Source of the DNA: Acidimicrobiales bacterium
GTDB lineage: Bacteria; Actinomycetota; Acidimicrobiia; Acidimicrobiales; SZUA-35
Assembly: GCA_024641625.1 (NCBI GenBank)
Contig: JAHECQ010000173.1
Coordinates: forward strand, 1 to 8,126
Direction: 5' to 3'
Length of the DNA stretch: 8,126 bases
Below, one piece after another: positions 1 through 6,372 of the stretch (the stretch's first letter is position 1; each line of letters starts with the position of its first letter). The notes beneath the pieces were generated by a model, which did not search any database, had not been told where the DNA came from, and saw nothing but the letters and a program-made list of their open reading frames with translations. The position numbers and the translations under genes were made by a program.

Positions 1-1
1 C

Positions 2-352
2 TGGCCCAAGCCCGTGCAGCGGCCGCACCCACCGATCGTGGTCGGCGCAGCCCCCACACCGCTGACGATGAAGCACATCGTCGAGTTCGCCGATGGATGG
101 ATGCCGAACGAAGGCCGCTACGAACTCTCGGAGAAATGGCCCGAGTTGCGGCGGTTGGCCGAAGACAGCGACCGCGATCCCTCGACGTTGTCCTTGGGTA
201 TCTTCGGCATCAAACCCGACGCTGCACACATCGAGAACATGATGGCTCTCGGCGCCTCGTTCGGCGCCTTCTCCCTACCGTCCGAAGCTCCCGACGTGGT
301 GCTGCCACTACTCGATCAATTGGCCGAACTGGCGGAGACATTCCGCGGGTGA
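2..352 (+). CDS. LLM (luciferase-like) F420/flavin-dependent oxidoreductase, C-terminal part only
   Basis: The reading frame is open from the left edge, so the true start lies outside the window; 116 residues are visible. It opens with WPKPVQRPHPPIVVGAAP, which fits the 'KPHPP-[IV]-x-[VI]-G-G' segment common to the C-terminal third of luciferase-like monooxygenase family proteins. The phrase FADGWMPNEG follows, typical of the F420-dependent branch (…a-DGWmP…). The remainder is helical with no further catalytic signature. Such enzymes are cytosolic TIM-barrel proteins that move hydride between reduced F420 or flavin and an organic substrate; the substrate here is unknown. The stop codon lies 43 bp before the next gene on the same strand, which seems to have its own promoter. 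A GTG at 14 lies inside the conserved core and is not a credible start. Family assignment is fairly secure; cofactor choice (F420 versus FMN) is inferred. Confidence 0.85.
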   Translation, partial: WPKPVQRPHPPIVVGAAPTPLTMKHIVEFADGWMPNEGRYELSEKWPELRRLAEDSDRDPSTLSLGIFGIKPDAAHIENMMALGASFGAFSLPSEAPDVVLPLLDQLAELAETFRG

Positions 353-383
353 TCTGACTCAGGCCTCCGCTCGGCCGACTCCC

Positions 384-389
384 TAGTCT
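384..389 (+). promoter_or_regulatory. Candidate leaderless -10 box (TAGTCT)
   Basis: TAGTCT matches the actinobacterial -10 pattern TANNNT and is followed by exactly six bases before the ATG at 396. Transcription would therefore start at or next to the A of the start codon. No Shine-Dalgarno sequence precedes this ATG, which fits a leaderless mRNA. No convincing -35 box is seen at the usual spacing. This is inferred from position and motif only. Confidence 0.45.
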
Positions 390-395
390 GGTCGA

Positions 396-2186
396 ATGGA
401 GCGGAGACAGCCCCGATTCCGTTCAGCGCGGCAGCGCGGCACGGCGACAGCTGCGATCGTGGTCACGTTGTTGGCCACTGCGCTCAGCGCGTTCAGTACC
501 CCGACGACGGCACAAGAGCCACCGGCCGAGATCATCCTCGGCGCGACCAAGAACGGCATACGAAACCTCGAGGACCAGCTCGACCGGACCTTTGATGCAG
601 TCCGCACCTTCGAGCAGTGGGATTCGGTCTTCCCCGACTCAGAAGAACGCCTCCTGCTCTCCCAAGGGCGCACGTTGCTGGTGTCGATCTACCCACAGCG
701 CAACAACGGTTCGCTCCTCACCTGGGCTCAGATTGCAGCAGCCACACCGGGGTCGGCCCTCCACGACGACATCGTGCGCTGGGCCGACCGGCTGAAGCCC
801 TATCAGGATCAGCTCTACGTCACGTTCAACCACGAACCCGAGACCACCAAGAACCAGGCATTGGGCACGGCGGCCGAGTTCCAGGATGCCTGGCACAACG
901 TGATGACGATTCTCGATGCTCGGGGACTTCGCACCAAGGGCAGGTTGTTCATCGTCACCTCGTCCGGATTCGGCTATCCGTCGACGGATCGGCGGGCCGT
1001 CGAGCACTGGTATCCGGGCGACGACTGGGTCGACGCCGTCGGCGGCGACGCCTACAACTTCTTCCAGTGCCGTCCGACCGAACCTGCAACCTGGCTCGAC
1101 TTGTCCGAGATCATCGAGGGGCAGCGACTCTGGGGGGTCGACCATCCGGACAAGGCATTGATGCTGCCCGAGTTCGCCACCGTCGGTGATCCGGCGATGC
1201 CCGGACGCCGGGCCGTCTGGATCGATCGGGCCAGGGCCACCCTGAAGGAACCGATGTACGCGCAGTTCACCCTTGCTGCCTTGTTCTACAACGTCGACGC
1301 TGCGAATGGCGGATGCGACTACTTCAACTCCACCAGCGATGCCCGGCAGGCCTTCTACGACTTCGCCAACGATCCCGCCTTCGGCGGAAGCGCCGGGGTG
1401 GGGGTGCCGTCCCCGACGGCGTGCCACTGGTCGAACGAAGGTGGAACCGATCTTCTGCATTGGAACCCTGCCTACGAGGCAGCCGCGTATCAGATCTTCC
1501 TCGGCGGGCCCGGCGAGCAGCTTCTGGTGGGCTCCACCTCCGAGCTCTTCTTCGCCGGCGATCACGCCGACGGATCCCCCGGTTACCGGGTGGCCGCCGT
1601 GAACCGAGCCGGTCAGGTGTCCGATCTTCGACCTTGCGTCGAACCTCCCCCCGAGCCTCCGGCGCTGGAGCCTCCTGCGTCGTGCGAATGGGCCCGAGAC
1701 GCCGGCGCCATCACCGTGTCCTGGCTCGCCGCCGATCAGGCAACCGCTTACGTGGTGTACCGCACGGTCAACGGGTCGCCCGCCTACTGGCGTGGCCGGG
1801 TGGAGGACACCGAGTTCGTCGACTCCGACGTCCTCGGCGACCTGGACTATTCGGTCAGGTCGCGGGCCATCAATGGATCGCTCAGCATCAGCTCGACCAC
1901 CTGTGTCGACACCAGCCCGCCGCCCGAACCCTTCGGCCCGCCGCCATCATGCACATGGACCCGAGCCAACGGCACCATCACCGTCAACTGGACACCCGGC
2001 CCCAGCGCCACCAACTACATCATCTACCGCACCGTCAACGGCGCAGGCCCCTACTGGCAGGGCCGCACCGTCAACCTCACCTTCAGCCAACCCGACCGCA
2101 CCGGCGAACTCACCTACACCGTCGCCAGCAAGAACCAAACCGGCAACATCAGCAACCCACAGACCTGTCTAGTGTCTGCGCCATGA
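396..2186 (+). CDS. Secreted GH26-like glycoside hydrolase with three C-terminal Fn3-like repeats
   Basis: The protein has 596 residues. Residues 1-18 are Arg-rich, about 19-34 are hydrophobic, and a likely signal-peptidase cut follows TTA near residue 39, so export is expected. Residues about 45-330 resemble family GH26 (beta-mannanases and related endo-glycanases). NHEPE places E147 as likely acid/base, LPEF places E259 as likely nucleophile, and DAYNFF gives Y220. The two Glu are 112 residues apart, against 108 (E212/E320) in Cellvibrio Man26A. QGRTLLVSIYP at 90-100 is another typical GH26 strand. Residues 343-591 form three repeats, each opening with a C-x-W motif and ending with Cys. Repeats 2 and 3 share YRTVNG and YW-x-GR. 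Linkers are rich in Pro and Glu. No wall anchor or C-terminal membrane segment is seen. It probably cuts an extracellular polysaccharide, but the substrate is unknown. Its stop overlaps the next ATG. Confidence 0.8.
   Translation: MERRQPRFRSARQRGTATAAIVVTLLATALSAFSTPTTAQEPPAEIILGATKNGIRNLEDQLDRTFDAVRTFEQWDSVFPDSEERLLLSQGRTLLVSIYPQRNNGSLLTWAQIAAATPGSALHDDIVRWADRLKPYQDQLYVTFNHEPETTKNQALGTAAEFQDAWHNVMTILDARGLRTKGRLFIVTSSGFGYPSTDRRAVEHWYPGDDWVDAVGGDAYNFFQCRPTEPATWLDLSEIIEGQRLWGVDHPDKALMLPEFATVGDPAMPGRRAVWIDRARATLKEPMYAQFTLAALFYNVDAANGGCDYFNSTSDARQAFYDFANDPAFGGSAGVGVPSPTACHWSNEGGTDLLHWNPAYEAAAYQIFLGGPGEQLLVGSTSELFFAGDHADGSPGYRVAAVNRAGQVSDLRPCVEPPPEPPALEPPASCEWARDAGAITVSWLAADQATAYVVYRTVNGSPAYWRGRVEDTEFVDSDVLGDLDYSVRSRAINGSLSISSTTCVDTSPPPEPFGPPPSCTWTRANGTITVNWTPGPSATNYIIYRTVNGAGPYWQGRTVNLTFSQPDRTGELTYTVASKNQTGNISNPQTCLVSAP
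1422..1637 (+). repeat. Fn3-like protein repeat 1 (residues 343-414)
   Basis: This is the first of three related units in the glycosidase tail. It runs from C343 in ACHW to C414 in RPC. The inner pattern (…LLHW…AAAYQIFLGG…GYRVAAVNRAGQVS…) is that of a fibronectin-III beta sandwich. It is the most diverged unit and lacks the YRTVNG motif of the other two. The Cys at both ends could form a disulfide once the protein is exported. Confidence 0.6.
1683..1904 (+). repeat. Fn3-like protein repeat 2 (residues 430-503)
   Basis: This unit runs from C430 (SCEW) to C503 (TTC), with ITVSW, YVVYRTVNG, YWRGR and LDYSVRSRAINGS. It aligns with repeat 3 without large gaps. Base use matches the rest of the gene: in 1741-1800 there are 21 G and 21 C. 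A Pro-rich linker separates it from repeat 3. Confidence 0.65.
1950..2168 (+). repeat. Fn3-like protein repeat 3 (residues 519-591), unusual base composition
   Basis: This unit runs from C519 (SCTW) to C591 (QTC), with ITVNW, YIIYRTVNG, YWQGR and LTYTVASKNQTGN. The protein pattern matches repeat 2. The coding strand is however strongly C-rich and G-poor: 1981-2040 has 28 C and 10 G, and 2041-2100 has 28 C and 14 G. Codons end almost always in C (ACC, AAC, ATC, GGC). This suggests a different history from the upstream part of the gene. Confidence 0.65.
2170..2175 (+). promoter_or_regulatory. Candidate leaderless -10 box (TAGTGT) inside the end of the glycosidase gene
   Basis: TAGTGT fits TANNNT and ends seven bases before the ATG at 2183, almost the same geometry as the box at 384-389. 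Both sit in a shared CTAGT-(C/G)-T context. No Shine-Dalgarno sequence lies before this ATG. The downstream oxidoreductase could be transcribed from here on its own as well as co-transcribed with the glycosidase. Confidence 0.4.
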
Positions 2187-3268
2187 CCAAATCGCACCTG
2201 ACCGAGTTCTGGACATCGGGCGTCGGCATGCCACGCTCGACGGTGAAGCAGGCAAAGCGGGCCGAGGACGAAGGTTGGGATGGCATCGGCCTGGTCGATT
2301 CACAGAACCTCGCCGGCGATCCCTACATCGAGTTGGCGTTGGCCGCCCAGGTGACCGACCGCATCCGCCTCGGCACCGCAGTCACCAACCCGCTCACCCG
2401 CCATCCGGCCGCGATGGCGACGGCCATCGCCACCGTGCAAGCCGAAAGCGATGGCCGGGCGGTGTTGGGGATCGGACGGGGCGACTCGGCGTTGGCCCAT
2501 CTGGGGTTGGCCCCGGCACCGGTGACCACCTTCGAGCGCTACCTCGAGCGCCTCCAGGCCTACCTGCGGGGCGAGGACGTGGCGTTCGACGTCGATCTCG
2601 ACGGAGGAGGGCAGGTGAAGGCGGCTGATGCCCTCCACCTGGCCGGCGGCCCTACTGCCAGTCGTCTTCGTTGGCTGCGCGACGGGTTCGTCAAGGTCCC
2701 CGTCGACGTTGCCGCTACCGGCCCCAAGGTCATTGCCGCGGCGGCCCGCCATGGCGACCGCATCACTTTTGCCGTCGGGGCCGACAGCGAACGTCTGAGC
2801 TGGGCGATGGAAGTGGCCCGGCGGGCCGCTCACGATGTCGGTCGCAATCCTTCCGACCTTGCCTTCGGTGCGTATGTCCCCGTCTATCCCCACCCCGATC
2901 GAACGAAGGCTCGCGAGCTGATCTCGGGTGGGGTGGCTTCCTTCGCGCGCTTCTCGATCATGCACGGGTCGGTCGCCGGTCCGGTGACCGACGACCAACG
3001 CGAAACCCTCGAGGCCGTGCACGCCAACTACGACATGGGGAGCCACTTCACCCACGGGTCACCACAGTCGAGGGTTCTCACCGACGAAGTGATCGACCGA
3101 TTCGGGATCGCCGGCCCGTCGGGCTACTGCGCCGAGCGTCTGTCCGAACTGATCGATCTCGGGCTCGAGAAGATCTTCGTCATGGGCGGCGGGTTCCGCG
3201 GGGACAGGTCCGAGGCCGAAGCCTCACGAGCTCGCATGGTCGACGAGGTCCTCCCCGAACTTCGCTGA
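2183..3268 (+). CDS. LLM class F420/flavin-dependent oxidoreductase
   Basis: The protein has 361 residues, a normal length for the luciferase-like monooxygenase family, which folds as a cytosolic TIM barrel. Family hallmarks visible are AEDEGWDGIGLVDSQ (27-41), the strand RLGTAVTNPLTRHPAAMA (62-79) and GIGRGDSA (96-103). The last is characteristic of F420-dependent members related to methylene-tetrahydromethanopterin reductase. The C-terminus carries GPSGYCAERLSELIDLGLEKIF, the usual late helix and strand. The substrate is unknown. The frame is open far upstream, but homology begins at the ATG at 2183, which overlaps the glycosidase stop in an ATGA. That implies translational coupling, although a possible leaderless promoter just upstream would allow separate expression. 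It ends 27 bp before the stop of the convergent amidohydrolase. Family is confident; F420 rather than FMN is an inference. Confidence 0.9.
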   Translation: MTKSHLTEFWTSGVGMPRSTVKQAKRAEDEGWDGIGLVDSQNLAGDPYIELALAAQVTDRIRLGTAVTNPLTRHPAAMATAIATVQAESDGRAVLGIGRGDSALAHLGLAPAPVTTFERYLERLQAYLRGEDVAFDVDLDGGGQVKAADALHLAGGPTASRLRWLRDGFVKVPVDVAATGPKVIAAAARHGDRITFAVGADSERLSWAMEVARRAAHDVGRNPSDLAFGAYVPVYPHPDRTKARELISGGVASFARFSIMHGSVAGPVTDDQRETLEAVHANYDMGSHFTHGSPQSRVLTDEVIDRFGIAGPSGYCAERLSELIDLGLEKIFVMGGGFRGDRSEAEASRARMVDEVLPELR

Positions 3269-3295
3269 CCTCCCATCGACGTCCGACGTGCGCCG

Positions 3296-5011
3296 TCAGA
3301 CCGTTTGCGGACCGCGGATGAGCTGACCGGGCATGACGCCGGTGGGCTCGCCGTCGCGGTAGATCACCTGCCCTCGCTTGATGGTGGCCCGATACCCCTC
3401 AGCGCGTTGGATGAGGCGACGCCCGCCGGCCGGAAGGTCGTAGGCCATCTCTGGGGCCCGCAGCGTCAGGTTGTCGTAGTCGATGATGTTGACGTCGGCC
3501 AACATGCCGACCTCGAGCGTGCCGCGATCGCGCAATCCGACCTGGCGGGCGGTGTCGCGACATTGGCGCTGCACCACGTACTCCAGCGGGAGGCGATCGC
3601 CCCGGGCCCGATCGCGCGCCCAGTGGGTGAGCATGTACGTGGGGAAGCTGGCATCGCAGATGACGCCACAGTGGGCTCCACCATCGGACAGACCGGGCAC
3701 CGTGCCCTCGGCCAGGTTCATCTCCCGTAGGGCGTCGTGGTTGCCATCGGTGAAGTTGGCCAGCGGGAACAGCATCAGCTCACGGCCGTCGCGCTGCAAG
3801 AGCATGTCGTAGGCCATTTCCACCGGGGCGATGCCGGCAGCCTCGGCCCGGCCCTGCACACTCATCTCCGGGGTCGGCTCGTAGTCCGGCGGATCGCCGA
3901 GCGGGAACATCTTGTGGAACGACTGGGCGACCATGCCCGACATACCGTGGGTGCGGTTGGCGTGCTCGGCGATCAGGGTGGCGCGCATCTCGGGGTCGCG
4001 CATTCGAGCCACCCGCTCCTCGAGGGGGAGATCGGCCAACTCACGCCGGTAGGTCGGACACGTGATGAATGGATGCATCGATGACTGCAGACCGAGCAAC
4101 ATGCTGATCGGTCGAATGGCGACCTGAGCGCTCAACTGCACACCCTCGGCCCGAGCCTCCTGGATGCGCTCGAGGATTTCACGCCATCGCTCGGGGCTCT
4201 GGTCGAACTGGGAGAGCAGGATGGACAGCGGTGCGCCACCCGCCTCGGCCATGCCTCGGAAGATGTCGAACTCGGCATCGAGGTCGCGGAAGTCGGACAC
4301 GATCTCGAGGTGCCCGAACCCCTTCTCCTGCAGGGCCTGCGCAATACCCCACAACTCGGTGGGCGCGTTGGTGAGGGTGGGGATCTGATTGCCTTGCTTG
4401 TCACGGTGATTGATCGTTCGCGACGTGGTGAACCCGAGCGCGCCGGCGTCGAGCGCCTCGGCGGTGAGTTGGCGCATCCTTGCGATCTCTTCGTCGGTGG
4501 CGGCTTCCTCGTGGTCTCGCCCCCGGTCGCCCATCACGTACACCCGCAACGCGGAATGCGGCATCTGGGCCCCGATGTCAATGGCATGCGGGATGGCCTC
4601 GACCGCATCGAGGTACTCGGGGAACGACTCCCAGGTGAAGTCGACGCCTTCGGACAGCGCCGCACCGGGAATGTCCTCGACGCCTTCCATGACGCTGATG
4701 AGGAACTCGTGTCGGTCGGGGCGGACCGGGGCGAATCCGACGCCGCAATTGCCCATCACGATGGAGGTGACGCCGTGCCATGACGACGGCGTCACGGCAG
4801 GATCCCACACCACCTGACCGTCGTAGTGGGTGTGGATGTCGACGAAGCCGGGGGTGACCAGCAGGCCGGATGCATCGATCTCCTCACTGCCTTGCTCGGT
4901 CACCAGGCCGACCATCGTGATGCGGTCGCCGTCGATGGCGACGTCGGCCGGACGAGGGGCGGCACCGGTACCGTCGACGACCATTCCGTTACGAATCACC
5001 AAATCATGCAC
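3296..5011 (-). CDS. Amidohydrolase, D-aminoacylase-like (Amidohydro_3 type)
   Basis: The protein has 571 residues in the metal-dependent amidohydrolase superfamily, closest in layout to N-acyl-D-amino-acid deacylases. It shows an N-terminal beta-sandwich start (LVIRNGMVVDGTG), the metal motif HTHYDGQ with H60 and H62, and GNCG with C89. The H62-C89 spacing of 27 equals H69-C96 in the Alcaligenes D-aminoacylase. D443 in LSDGGAH is the likely catalytic Asp, and GMLADVNIID with the following strands closes the sandwich. The two later His ligands of classical D-aminoacylase (H220 and H250) are not evident: the matching strands read HLEIVSDF and ILLSQFD. The protein is longer than classical enzymes (about 480 residues). 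It probably hydrolyses an amide or cyclic amide in the cytosol; the substrate is unknown. The start is GTG at 5009-5011 with GGGGGA four bases upstream. It is divergent from the Rieske operon across a repeat-bearing region. Confidence 0.85.
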   Translation of the reverse strand: MHDLVIRNGMVVDGTGAAPRPADVAIDGDRITMVGLVTEQGSEEIDASGLLVTPGFVDIHTHYDGQVVWDPAVTPSSWHGVTSIVMGNCGVGFAPVRPDRHEFLISVMEGVEDIPGAALSEGVDFTWESFPEYLDAVEAIPHAIDIGAQMPHSALRVYVMGDRGRDHEEAATDEEIARMRQLTAEALDAGALGFTTSRTINHRDKQGNQIPTLTNAPTELWGIAQALQEKGFGHLEIVSDFRDLDAEFDIFRGMAEAGGAPLSILLSQFDQSPERWREILERIQEARAEGVQLSAQVAIRPISMLLGLQSSMHPFITCPTYRRELADLPLEERVARMRDPEMRATLIAEHANRTHGMSGMVAQSFHKMFPLGDPPDYEPTPEMSVQGRAEAAGIAPVEMAYDMLLQRDGRELMLFPLANFTDGNHDALREMNLAEGTVPGLSDGGAHCGVICDASFPTYMLTHWARDRARGDRLPLEYVVQRQCRDTARQVGLRDRGTLEVGMLADVNIIDYDNLTLRAPEMAYDLPAGGRRLIQRAEGYRATIKRGQVIYRDGEPTGVMPGQLIRGPQTV

Positions 5012-5015
5012 GAGA

Positions 5016-5021
5016 TCCCCC
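5016..5021 (-). promoter_or_regulatory. Shine-Dalgarno for the amidohydrolase GTG start
   Basis: On the minus strand GGGGGA lies four bases before the GTG start at 5011. It supports this GTG over the out-of-frame ATG three bases further in, and contrasts with the apparently leaderless + strand genes. Confidence 0.6.
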
Positions 5022-5072
5022 GATCAGCGGTGTGAGTGGGTTTGATCGTACTGCATTCTGGTGTGGCAACCA

Positions 5073-5127
5073 GATCCTCGTGTGGCAACATGCCCGATCT
5101 GATCCTCGTGTGGCAACATGCCCGATC
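5073..5127. repeat. Perfect 27-bp tandem direct repeat in the divergent control region
   Basis: Copy 1 is 5073-5099 and copy 2 is 5101-5127, identical over 27 bases with one unmatched base between them, so the period is 28. Each copy starts GATCCTCGTG, contains TGTGGCAACATGCCC and ends CGATC. A partial third copy, GTGTGGCAAC, lies at 5061-5070. Copy 2 ends directly at the A of the Rieske alpha start codon. Two full units in a 116-bp gap between divergent genes fit a tandem binding site for a regulator shared by both transcripts, but a recent tandem duplication without function is possible. Confidence 0.7.
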
Positions 5128-5131
5128 ATGA
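5090..5131 (+). CDS. Possible 13-residue upstream ORF coupled to the Rieske alpha gene
   Basis: An ATG inside repeat copy 1 opens a frame encoding MPDLILVWQHARS. It stops at TGA 5129-5131, which overlaps the Rieske alpha ATG as ATGA. The overlap has the geometry of translational coupling. No Shine-Dalgarno sequence precedes it and the mRNA start is unknown, so it may not be translated. The peptide resembles nothing I recognise. Confidence 0.2.
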   Translation: MPDLILVWQHARS

Positions 5132-5134
5132 TCG
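5123..5134. promoter_or_regulatory. 12-bp perfect palindrome over the Rieske alpha start codon
   Basis: CGATCATGATCG reads the same on both strands and has the ATG (5128-5130) near its centre. It could be an operator half of a repressor site or a small hairpin hiding the start codon. A 12-bp palindrome can also arise by chance, particularly as GATC is common in this sequence. Confidence 0.3.
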
Positions 5135-6372
5135 ACGTGGAGGATCTCGTTCGGCTCGACGCCATCGACGGCCGGGCCTACACCGATGCCGATCTCTATC
5201 GGCTGGAACTCGAGAAGATCTTCACCAACGGCTGGGTGTTCGTCGGCCACGAGTCCGAAGTGCCCAACGCCGGTGACTTCGTGACCCGCCGATTGGGGCA
5301 CGATCCCGTGATCATGGTGCGCGACCGCGCTGCTCGGATCCACGTCGTGGCCAACCGGTGCGCCCACCGTGGGGTCAGCCTGGTGCAGGGCCGAGCGGGT
5401 AACGTCGGGTCGTTCCAGTGCATCTTCCACGGATGGACCTATGGCCACGATGGCACGCTCAAGGGCATGCCCCAACCCGGTGGTCTGGCGGTGGCCAGGG
5501 AGGACTGCTCACTCGATCGACCGGGCCGGGTGGCGAGCCATCGAGGTTTCGTGTTCGCCAACCAGAGCGGAACGGCCGGCACCCTGGCCGACCATCTTGG
5601 TCCTGGTGGCACCGAACTGCTCGACTGGGTGTGCGACCTCTCCCCCACCGGTCAGGTCGACCTGAGCGCCGGGTGGCTCGGCCAGGAGGCAACATCCAAC
5701 TGGAAGATGTGGGCCGAGAGCGACCTCGACGGCTATCACCTCGGCAGCCTCCATGCGTCGCTCTGGCGGGCTGTGCCCGGCAGCCAGTACGAAGCAGCGG
5801 TGCTGGCCGGTGAGTCCAAGGTCACCGCCACCACTCGAGACCGCGGACGAGGACACATCGAACTCGAGTTCTGGCGGGGGTACGACCGGCCTCTCGCCTG
5901 GCTGGGCGTCACGCGGGAGCGGGTGGCCGACTATGTGGACGCGCTGACCGAGGCCCACGGATCCGAACGGGCCGAAGAGCTGTTGTGGCGAGGGCCGCCG
6001 CACGCGCTCATCTTCCCCAACCTCTTCCTGGGCGAGATGAACCTGGCCATCATCGATCCCACGGCGGTCGATCGCACGGTGCACTACCACACGCCGCTCT
6101 TGCTGGGCGGGGTATCGACGTCGTTCAACCAGCGGATCCTGCGTCAATCCGAGGCGGCGATGGGCCCGGCCGGCTTCCTGCTCCCCGACGACGCAGCGGC
6201 CGCCGAACGGCTGCAGATCGCCTTCGGCCACAGCGGTGGTTGGATGGATCTGAGCCGCGGTCGCAACCGGGAACAGATCGATGAGCGAGGCGACCGGGTC
6301 GGCCATGTCTCCGACGAGGTTCCGGTACGAGGGTTCTGGCGCCACTGGCACGAGATGATGGTGGCACCGTGA
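5128..6372 (+). CDS. Rieske aromatic ring-hydroxylating oxygenase, alpha subunit
   Basis: The protein has 414 residues from the ATG at 5128. This is the catalytic subunit that inserts O2-derived oxygen into an aromatic or similar ring, using electrons from a ferredoxin or reductase. The Rieske [2Fe-2S] site is complete: C78-x-H80 in NRCAHRG and C98-x2-H101 in CIFHGWTY, 17 residues apart. The mononuclear iron site is also complete: D201-x2-H204-x4-H209 in ESDLDGYHLGSLH, with D354 or D355 in LLPDDA as the third ligand. The pattern resembles the benzoate/anthranilate/p-cumate group, but the substrate cannot be read. The frame is open to a GTG at 5032, yet that extension only translates the direct repeats, so the ATG is preferred. 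No Shine-Dalgarno sequence is seen. The stop overlaps the beta subunit start by 4 bp. No ferredoxin or reductase gene follows. Confidence 0.92.
   Translation: MIDVEDLVRLDAIDGRAYTDADLYRLELEKIFTNGWVFVGHESEVPNAGDFVTRRLGHDPVIMVRDRAARIHVVANRCAHRGVSLVQGRAGNVGSFQCIFHGWTYGHDGTLKGMPQPGGLAVAREDCSLDRPGRVASHRGFVFANQSGTAGTLADHLGPGGTELLDWVCDLSPTGQVDLSAGWLGQEATSNWKMWAESDLDGYHLGSLHASLWRAVPGSQYEAAVLAGESKVTATTRDRGRGHIELEFWRGYDRPLAWLGVTRERVADYVDALTEAHGSERAEELLWRGPPHALIFPNLFLGEMNLAIIDPTAVDRTVHYHTPLLLGGVSTSFNQRILRQSEAAMGPAGFLLPDDAAAAERLQIAFGHSGGWMDLSRGRNREQIDERGDRVGHVSDEVPVRGFWRHWHEMMVAP

Noticed and set aside
639..1565. Long minus-strand open frame of 308 codons opposite the glycosidase
   Set aside because: It mirrors the high-GC coding frame of the glycosidase, has no recognisable domain and has low-complexity Gly/Arg/Val-rich composition.
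1313..2182. Upstream extension of the LLM gene in the same frame
   Set aside because: The extension overlaps the glycosidase, is Arg-rich and has no homology; LLM similarity begins at the ATG at 2183.
3269..3295. Terminator between the convergent LLM and amidohydrolase genes
   Set aside because: The 27-bp gap holds only ACGTC-C-GACGT, whose one-base loop cannot form a hairpin, and there is no U-tract.
5045..5050. Minus-strand TACGAT as a -10 box for the amidohydrolase
   Set aside because: It fits TANNNT and a 5' leader with the Shine-Dalgarno, but the nearest TTGCCA -35-like site is only 13 bases away, so the promoter is not supported well enough to list.
5032..5127. N-terminal extension of the Rieske alpha subunit from GTG 5032
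   Set aside because: It translates the direct repeats and does not resemble Rieske N-termini; the ATG at 5128 gives the usual length.
5061..5127. Possible CRISPR array
   Set aside because: There are only two full copies with a single base between them, so there are no spacers, and no cas genes are nearby.
5509..6351. Long minus-strand open frame opposite the Rieske alpha gene
   Set aside because: The plus strand encodes complete iron-binding motifs here; the antisense translation shows no family features.
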